From an uncultured Synergistales bacterium (GTDB lineage Bacteria; Synergistota; Synergistia; Synergistales; Aminobacteriaceae): DNA of 10,797 nucleotides. The notes beneath the pieces were generated by a model. It was not told the origin of the DNA. It saw only the letters and a list, made by a program, of their open reading frames with translations, and did not search any database. Positions 6,269-10,797 of the stretch are shown here, piece by piece; within the stretch, counting starts at the first letter, position 1; every line of letters starts with the position of its first letter. The stretch spans positions 1 through 10,797 of the forward strand of contig CAJOEQ010000066.1 in assembly GCA_905233515.1 (NCBI GenBank), written 5' to 3'. The position numbers and the translations under genes were made by a program.

Positions 6269-7992
6269 ATATAAAAATTAACGGTACAGCACTTCAAGTC
6301 CCGGAAAATATAACGATTCTTGAAGCCGCGAAAATGCATAATATAAATATTCCTCATTTGTGTTATTTGAAGGATTTAAACGAGATAGGCGCGTGCAGAG
6401 TCTGCGTTGCTGAGATAGTCGGACTTGATAGGCTTGTTGCGTCGTGTAACACAAAAGTTTTAGAGGGAATGGAGATTCGCACTAATTCGCCTAAAGTAAG
6501 ACAGGCACGGAAAATTAATATCGAGCTCCTATTATCACAGCATAGTGCAAGATGTCCCGAGTGCGCACGTTCAGGAAATTGTGAATTACAAAGCATAGCA
6601 AATAATCTCGGCATTACTGAATTCCCGTATCACGAAGATATAAAGCATTTAGACTGGGATCAAGAATTCCCCTTAATTCGCAAAGACGAAAAATGTATCA
6701 AGTGTATGCGCTGTGTTCAGGTCTGCGAGAAAGTACAGCAAATGAACGTCTGGGACGTGGCAAAATCAGGCTCTCAAACTTTAGTAGACTGTCGCGGCGG
6801 TAAAGACATAACAGAAATTAACTGCACAGTCTGCGGTCAGTGTATAACTCATTGTCCCGTCGGTGCTTTAGTTGAACGCGATGACACTCAGAAAGTGCGT
6901 GATGCATTTGCTGACGGCGATAAAATTATGATTGCTTCAGTAGCTCCGGCTGTACGTACTTCATGGGGTGAACAGTTAGGACTCACTCATGACGAGGCAA
7001 CAGCTACAAGACTCGCAAGTGCTTTAAGAGCGGTCGGCTTTGATTATGTGTTCGATACTGATTTCTCGGCGGATTTGACAATTATGGAAGAAGCAAGCGA
7101 ATTTGTAGAGAAACTCAAGAATGCAAAACGCGAAAAATTCCCGATGTTTACTTCATGCTGCCCGGGCTGGATAAGATTCATAAAAATGGAATTCCCCGAC
7201 TTAGTGCCGCAGTTATCGAGCGCGAAATCTCCTCAGCAAATGTTCGGAGCAATTATTAAATCATGGTACGCTCAAATTTTAGGAGTTACTCCCGATAAAA
7301 TTTATCACGTTTCATTTATGCCCTGTACTGCTAAAAAATATGAGTGCGATGTTGAGTGCATGAACTCATCAGGCGCGCGGGATGTTGACGCAGTCTTGAC
7401 AGTTCGAGAAATGGACAGGCTTATAAGATCTGAAGGAGTCAACGTTAAAGATTTACAGGATTCCGAATTTGATAAGCCTCTCGGTACAGCATCAGGAGCA
7501 GGCCATATATTTGGAACGACCGGCGGAGTCATGGAGGCTGCTTTACGTACAGCATATAATCTCGTAACCGGCAAAAATCCAGATCCCGACGCGTTTAATT
7601 ATGTACGTGATTATAACGGTCTCAAAGAAGTAGAATTTGAAATCGCAGGCGCAAAATTAAAAATTGCTGTAGTTCACGGACTGGGCAATATCAGAAAACT
7701 TTGCGAAGAGATTCAATCAGGACGAGTCCATTATGATTTTGTTGAGTGTATGGCATGTCCTACAGGTTGCGCAGGTGGAGGCGGGCAGCCTATTCACGAG
7801 GGTGAAGAACTCGGAGAAGGGCGCGGGAAAATTTTGCTCGATATGGACAAGAAAATGACTTTGAGATTCTCACATGAGAATCCGTCAATTATTCAGTGTT
7901 ATAAAGAATATCTTGGAAAGCCGCTCGGGGAAAAATCCCATCATCTTTTACACACTGACCAGTCTAAATGGGAATTATGGAAATCTAAATAA
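6262..7992 (+). CDS. hydA: [FeFe]-hydrogenase catalytic subunit HydA, CpI-like modular type
   Basis: This 576-residue cytosolic enzyme reversibly reduces protons to H2. In order it carries a [2Fe-2S] domain (C34, C45, C48, C62), a His-ligated [4Fe-4S] (H94, C98, C101, C107), two ferredoxin-type [4Fe-4S] clusters (C145/148/151/155 and C188/191/194/198) and the H-cluster domain. Motif L1 is TSCCPGW (297-303, proton-relay C299 and ligand C300). L2 is MPCTAKK (353-359, ligand C355). L3 is CMACPTGCAGGGGQ (496-509, ligands C499 and C503). The four H-cluster ligands have the same numbers as in C. pasteurianus CpI, and S319 of the proton path is also present. The C-terminal [2Fe-2S] extension common in HydA of trimeric bifurcating enzymes is absent. 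The maturases HydE, HydF and HydG are not in the window. With the GltD-like gene upstream, HydDB group A2 is likely. Confidence 0.95.
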   Translation: MVNIKINGTALQVPENITILEAAKMHNINIPHLCYLKDLNEIGACRVCVAEIVGLDRLVASCNTKVLEGMEIRTNSPKVRQARKINIELLLSQHSARCPECARSGNCELQSIANNLGITEFPYHEDIKHLDWDQEFPLIRKDEKCIKCMRCVQVCEKVQQMNVWDVAKSGSQTLVDCRGGKDITEINCTVCGQCITHCPVGALVERDDTQKVRDAFADGDKIMIASVAPAVRTSWGEQLGLTHDEATATRLASALRAVGFDYVFDTDFSADLTIMEEASEFVEKLKNAKREKFPMFTSCCPGWIRFIKMEFPDLVPQLSSAKSPQQMFGAIIKSWYAQILGVTPDKIYHVSFMPCTAKKYECDVECMNSSGARDVDAVLTVREMDRLIRSEGVNVKDLQDSEFDKPLGTASGAGHIFGTTGGVMEAALRTAYNLVTGKNPDPDAFNYVRDYNGLKEVEFEIAGAKLKIAVVHGLGNIRKLCEEIQSGRVHYDFVECMACPTGCAGGGGQPIHEGEELGEGRGKILLDMDKKMTLRFSHENPSIIQCYKEYLGKPLGEKSHHLLHTDQSKWELWKSK

Positions 7993-8048
7993 ATTTTTAT
8001 AATTTTTCTCATTTAAGCAATACAACGCGATACTAAATAAAAAAATTT

Positions 8049-8077
8049 CTTCCCGAGTTTATTACAAGCCCGGGAAG
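8049..8077. terminator. Bidirectional terminator between hydA and the TAXI gene
   Basis: Perfect seven-pair stem CTTCCCG (8049-8055) / CGGGAAG (8071-8077) with a 15-base loop. Read on the minus strand it is followed by AAATTTTTTT, a strong U-tract for the TAXI gene. On the plus strand the tail is T-rich but interrupted (ATTCTTTATTCC), so it is weaker for hydA. It serves the convergent genes ending at 7992 and 8102. Confidence 0.75.
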
Positions 8078-8080
8078 ATT

Positions 8081-8104
8081 CTTTATTCCTTTATTCCTTT
8101 ATTA
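8081..8104. repeat. Short tandem repeat, 8-base unit CTTTATTC, three copies
   Basis: Two exact copies of CTTTATTC (8081-8088, 8089-8096) and one with a last-base change (8097-8104). The last copy covers the TAA stop of the minus-strand gene. It forms the T-rich tail of the terminator on the plus strand. Confidence 0.7.
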
Positions 8105-8662
8105 TTTATGCTCATTCCAGAATTTAACGCTCCCACTATGAGCCTGCACTTTTTCGGGTAATGCTATATCAGGAGTCAATTCTTGCATGTCTTTGACTCT
8201 TTCGGACAAAAAATTTTTATTCTCCCAGATTGTTTTATTCAAAGCGTATACAAGAGACTCCGGCAAATCCTTACGAATTACTATACATGTGAAATCGCCG
8301 ACTGTTTTAACGGGGTCGCTGCCTGCTGGGAGTGATTTATAAATTCCCGGCTCAATCTCAAGCGTTACTGTTCCATATGCGTCAGATAATTTATTTAGAG
8401 ATTCTTGACTCACTGGAAGTAATATTATATCCGTCCTGTCTTCAATACTTGTAATAATCGGCGCAATCTTCCCGACTGAAAACGCAAAGCAGTCTATAAC
8501 GTTATTTACTAGCAAATCCGCGCCGGCCTCATAAGAAAAATAATCAACACTTCCGCCGAATTCTATAAAAATTTTCTTGTAATCGATTCCGAATGCTTTA
8601 TCAAATAACGCCTTAATCACAAATTCCGATCTTGTACCGGGCTTGAGAGTTGCAAATCTCAT
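8102..8662 (-). CDS. C-terminal half of split TAXI-family TRAP solute-binding protein
   Basis: This frame has 186 codons from an ATG at 8662 to a TAA at 8104-8102. The translation begins RFATLKPGTRSEF, which is the middle of a TAXI binding protein: it directly continues the SLDDIK end of the upstream frame. The rest is the second ligand-binding lobe. No signal peptide is present, so alone it would stay in the cytosol and probably would not fold usefully. Its ATG overlaps the upstream stop as ATGA, an arrangement that can allow re-initiation. No separate Shine-Dalgarno site is clear. The 186 residues plus the 136 upstream give 322, the usual length of one intact TAXI protein. I therefore read it as a gene fragment rather than an independent gene. 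Confidence 0.75.
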   Translation of the reverse strand: MRFATLKPGTRSEFVIKALFDKAFGIDYKKIFIEFGGSVDYFSYEAGADLLVNNVIDCFAFSVGKIAPIITSIEDRTDIILLPVSQESLNKLSDAYGTVTLEIEPGIYKSLPAGSDPVKTVGDFTCIVIRKDLPESLVYALNKTIWENKNFLSERVKDMQELTPDIALPEKVQAHSGSVKFWNEHK

Positions 8663-9069
8663 TTTATGTCATCAAGAGATTTTATTTTATTTTTCCCTGC
8701 AAAATCACGTCTCATAACAAAATATGTATATTGAGTGTATAAATTTGTCATGATTACTGCGTTATTTACTGCGCGCCCGTTAAAATCTGCCTCACCCTTC
8801 AAAGCAGCTCCGAGCAAAGATGTTACAGAAAAGCCAAAATCTGCCCTTCTTGCATGAGTGTTTAAAATATTTGAGACTCCAGCACCTGACACGCTCATTG
8901 TATCAGGAAGTCCGGATTTATTGAAAATTTCTGATAAAGCCGCTCCCAGTATTGCCCAGTTGCCTCCCTTTGGACCCGACATAAAGCGCAAATGTGAAGG
9001 CCAATCGGATTCACTTGCATTACATGTTGACGAGATTAATAATATCAGCGCGATAAATAATTTTTTCAT
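8659..9069 (-). CDS. N-terminal half of split TAXI-family TRAP solute-binding protein
   Basis: This frame has 136 codons from an ATG at 9069, with AGGAGG (9085-9080) 10 bases upstream. Residues 1-18 are a signal peptide, probably cut after C-N-A. The nearby cysteine (C16) is not in a proper lipobox, so a lipoprotein is unlikely. GPKGGNWAILGAALSEIF (33-50) matches the ligand-binding start of TAXI proteins, the periplasmic binding components of TRAP uptake systems for organic acids. The frame ends at SLDDIK then TGA (8661-8659), mid-protein. The continuation lies in the other frame from 8662. One extra A in the AAAA run (8665-8662) would join them as DIK-MRFATL. No TRAP membrane subunits flank the gene, so even the repaired protein would be an orphan binding protein here. 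The ligand is unknown. Confidence 0.8.
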   Translation of the reverse strand: MKKLFIALILLISSTCNASESDWPSHLRFMSGPKGGNWAILGAALSEIFNKSGLPDTMSVSGAGVSNILNTHARRADFGFSVTSLLGAALKGEADFNGRAVNNAVIMTNLYTQYTYFVMRRDFAGKNKIKSLDDIK

Positions 9070-9147
9070 GTCAAATCTTCCTCCTGTCTTAGTTAATATA
9101 TAATAATTAGCAAAATTTTACATGAGAGAATATAAATCGCAAGGAAA

Positions 9148-9153
9148 TATAAT
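9148..9153 (+). promoter_or_regulatory. Possible -10 of uvrC
   Basis: TATAAT 53 bases before the GTG at 9207. No good -35 is visible. A second candidate, TATAAA, lies at 9165-9170. The 137-base stretch 9070-9206 must hold promoters for both uvrC and the divergent TAXI gene. Confidence 0.35.
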
Positions 9154-9188
9154 TTGTACTCAGCTATAAAGTTTTTGCAAGCGAAAAC

Positions 9189-9195
9189 AAAGGAG
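9189..9195 (+). promoter_or_regulatory. Ribosome binding site for the GTG start of uvrC
   Basis: AAAGGAG, 11 bases before GTG 9207. The start is further supported by the usual UvrC N-terminus, with the LPERPGVYLM motif beginning near residue 12. Confidence 0.65.
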
Positions 9196-9206
9196 TCAAT
9201 ATATAC

Positions 9207-10655
9207 GTGAAAGAAAAAATTTCTGCAATTCTTAAGACTTTACCTGAACGCCCGGGGGTTTACTTAATGCGCGACTCAGAGGGCAAAATTATTTATGTCG
9301 GGAAAGCAAAGAAACTCAAACGCCGAGTCTCGTCATATTTCAGGCACTCACACGCTATAGCACGATTAAATAAATTAGTCTCATTGATTGAAGATATTTC
9401 TATAATTCGCACTGAGACTGAAGCAGAGGCCTTAATAGTTGAAGCTAAATTAATACGCAAATATCAGCCTTTTTTCAATATAGATTTAAAGATGAGTGAT
9501 AGATATCCTTATGTTAAAATCACTAATGAAGACTTCCCTAGACTCGAAATCACCCGGCATAAAAGCAACGACGGAGCTTTATATATCGGCCCATTTGTTG
9601 ACGCTGGCAGCATAAGAAATTTAATGCGTTTGACTGAAAGATACTTCCCGCTAAGAGTCTGCAAATCTCGAATTAACCCGGACTCAAATAAACGTCCCTG
9701 CGTTGAATATAGTCTTGGCCGCTCAATGGGTGCATGTGCCGGGCTGTGTTCACGTTCAGAATATCGCGAAAGAGTCAGCGACATAATTTTATTATTTGAA
9801 GGTAAACAGGCCGAACTCGTTGAGAGATTACACGCAAGAATGAACGAGTCAGCTCAAAAATTAGAATTCGAGAAGGCCGCGCGCTATCGTGATACAATCC
9901 GGGCAATTTGGAAATTATCACGTCAAAAAATTTCGTCAGCTTTACAGGAAGATTTAGACAATGAAACTTGGCAAGTTTTAAATCACATTCAGGAATTATT
10001 GAATCTTAAAATTTTGCCGTGGAGGATTGACGCGTTTGATATTTCTCACACTTCAGGCCATGACACTTACGGCTGCTGTGTAGTTTTCGAACAGGGACGG
10101 CCAAGCCCGAATTTATATAGACGATTCAAGATAAAATCTCTTCAGGACGGTGAAATAAATGATTTCGCTTCAATTTATGAGACCGTCAAGAGACGCTATA
10201 AACACGTAATCGATAATTCAGAGCCAGCACCGCAATTAGCTTTAATAGACGGAGGCCCGGAGCAATTAAAATTTGCTATGACTGCTATAAATGAACTTGG
10301 CCTAAATTTGCCGTTAATAGCTCTTGCAAAACGTGAAGAGTTAATTTTTTTGCCCGATAATCCCGAACCTTTGAGGCTTTCACGAGATGATTCAGCACTG
10401 CAATTATTTCAGAGATTACGCGATGAAGTTCACAGATTTGTAATTACTACTCATAAGAACGCACGGGGCAAAAGATTCAGACACTCAAGACTCGACGATA
10501 TACCGGGAATCGGACGCAAGAAAGCAAGCGAATTACTTGTAAAATTCGGCAGTGCTAAGAAAATTTCAGAGTTACAGCCTCAAGAACTCGAAAAAGTTTC
10601 AGGAATCGGCCCTATCTTAGCTAGAAAAATTCTTGACTCGTTAAGAGAGCAATAA
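9207..10655 (+). CDS. uvrC: Excinuclease ABC subunit UvrC, compact form lacking the mid-protein segment
   Basis: UvrC makes the two incisions around DNA lesions in nucleotide excision repair after UvrB loading. The GIY-YIG nuclease domain for the 3' cut is intact: GVY (17-19), IYVG (29-32) and likely catalytic E79. Four cysteines (C152, C165, C177, C181) are spaced much like those reported to bind a [4Fe-4S] cluster in E. coli UvrC. The UvrB-binding UVR motif is at about 209-234. The RNase H-like domain for the 5' cut keeps its acidic and histidine residues: D278 in FDISH, D348 in LIDGG, D406 in RDEVHRF and H416. Tandem HhH motifs (about 431-482) bind DNA. At 482 residues it is far shorter than the usual 560-620. 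Only about 44 residues separate the UVR motif from D278, against roughly 135-160 in T. maritima and E. coli. The frame is unbroken, so it is likely functional. Confidence 0.92.
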   Translation: MKEKISAILKTLPERPGVYLMRDSEGKIIYVGKAKKLKRRVSSYFRHSHAIARLNKLVSLIEDISIIRTETEAEALIVEAKLIRKYQPFFNIDLKMSDRYPYVKITNEDFPRLEITRHKSNDGALYIGPFVDAGSIRNLMRLTERYFPLRVCKSRINPDSNKRPCVEYSLGRSMGACAGLCSRSEYRERVSDIILLFEGKQAELVERLHARMNESAQKLEFEKAARYRDTIRAIWKLSRQKISSALQEDLDNETWQVLNHIQELLNLKILPWRIDAFDISHTSGHDTYGCCVVFEQGRPSPNLYRRFKIKSLQDGEINDFASIYETVKRRYKHVIDNSEPAPQLALIDGGPEQLKFAMTAINELGLNLPLIALAKREELIFLPDNPEPLRLSRDDSALQLFQRLRDEVHRFVITTHKNARGKRFRHSRLDDIPGIGRKKASELLVKFGSAKKISELQPQELEKVSGIGPILARKILDSLREQ

Positions 10656-10674
10656 ATTTTATTTTTTCGCGCTA

Positions 10675-10693
10675 TACAGTTATAATCACTGTA
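10675..10693 (+). terminator. Weak hairpin after uvrC with a TATAAT in its loop
   Basis: TACAGT (10675-10680) pairs with ACTGTA (10688-10693) around the loop TATAATC, followed by ATTCTTTATTC. The stem is short and AT-rich, so it is a weak terminator at best. The loop TATAAT (10681-10686) may instead be the -10 of the downstream gene. Confidence 0.3.
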
Positions 10694-10720
10694 ATTCTTT
10701 ATTCTTGAATCTTATAAAAC

Positions 10721-10726
10721 AGGAGG
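10721..10726 (+). promoter_or_regulatory. Ribosome binding site of the partial P-type ATPase gene
   Basis: A consensus AGGAGG, 11 bases before the ATG at 10738. It is the best evidence that the short frame at the window edge is a real gene start. Confidence 0.65.
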
Positions 10727-10737
10727 AAATTTTTAAC

Positions 10738-10797
10738 ATGATTGACTTAAAGGGTCTAACTGACTCAGAAGTGCAGGAAAGCCGCAAAAAATACGGC
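10738..10797 (+). CDS. Probable cation-transporting P-type ATPase, first 20 codons only
   Basis: The frame is ATG plus 19 codons, open at the right edge. The peptide MIDLKGLTDSEVQESRKKYG fits the N-terminal domain that opens calcium and related P-type ATPases, whose hallmark is G-L-[ST]-x-x-E-V-x-x-[RS]-x-K-Y-G. If so, the full protein would be a membrane pump of roughly 850-900 residues, coupling ATP hydrolysis to Ca2+ or similar ion export. It lies 82 bases after uvrC with its own strong ribosome binding site. Nothing beyond the N-terminal signature can be checked here, so ion specificity is open. Confidence 0.6.
   Translation, partial: MIDLKGLTDSEVQESRKKYG

Noticed and set aside
6363..6614. 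83-codon minus-strand open frame
   Set aside because: It is antisense to the iron-sulfur domains of HydA.
7305..7574. 89-codon minus-strand open frame
   Set aside because: It is antisense to the H-cluster domain of HydA.
8858..9103. 81-codon plus-strand open frame
   Set aside because: It is antisense to the TAXI N-terminal half, which has a signal peptide and a consensus ribosome site.
9509..9784. 91-codon minus-strand open frame
   Set aside because: It is antisense to the conserved cysteine region of uvrC.

Overview
The window reads as AT-rich bacterial chromosome with strong Shine-Dalgarno sites and TTG and GTG starts. Two genes run off the ends: a secreted papain-type protease at the left and a probable cation-pumping P-type ATPase at the right. 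The gene mix is a TBADH-type NADP secondary alcohol dehydrogenase, an [FeFe]-hydrogenase paired with a GltD-like flavoprotein, a TAXI-type TRAP binding protein and a secreted C1 protease with a lectin-like domain. This suggests an anaerobic fermenter. My best guess is a host-associated Synergistota (Synergistaceae-like) bacterium, with a clostridial Firmicute as the alternative. The taxonomy is inference.

Layout. 1-2123 (minus): exported C1 peptidase with a lectin-like domain. 2124-2315: divergent promoter region. 2316-3355 (plus): secondary alcohol dehydrogenase, complete in content but broken by a 13 or 16-base deletion at about 3146. 3385-3415: intrinsic terminator, with a TATAAT box at its foot. 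3424-4335 (plus): CobW/P47K-family GTPase with no visible ribosome binding site. 4421-7992 (plus): two overlapping genes, a NuoF-C/GltD fusion flavoprotein and a CpI-like HydA. 8049-8077: terminator hairpin shared by convergent genes. 8102-9069 (minus): TAXI solute-binding protein split into two frames at an A4 run. 9070-9206: divergent promoter region. 9207-10655 (plus): uvrC, lacking the usual segment between the UVR motif and the catalytic RNase H-like domain. 10738 to the end: start of a P-type ATPase. I saw no tRNA, rRNA, CRISPR array, riboswitch or insertion sequence.

How the genes fit together. The hydrogenase pair probably exchanges electrons between NAD(P)H, through the FAD of the GltD-like module, and protons/H2 at the H-cluster. 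Its flavin module has the fold of NfnL, the subunit that holds the bifurcating FAD in Nfn. The hydrogenase subunit has the full cluster set of Clostridium pasteurianus CpI. The alcohol dehydrogenase would have been a second NADP(H) outlet if intact. The most interesting points are the hydrogenase architecture, the compact UvrC, the leaderless CobW gene, and two frame-broken genes within 6 kb of each other. The frame breaks could be real decay or assembly error.
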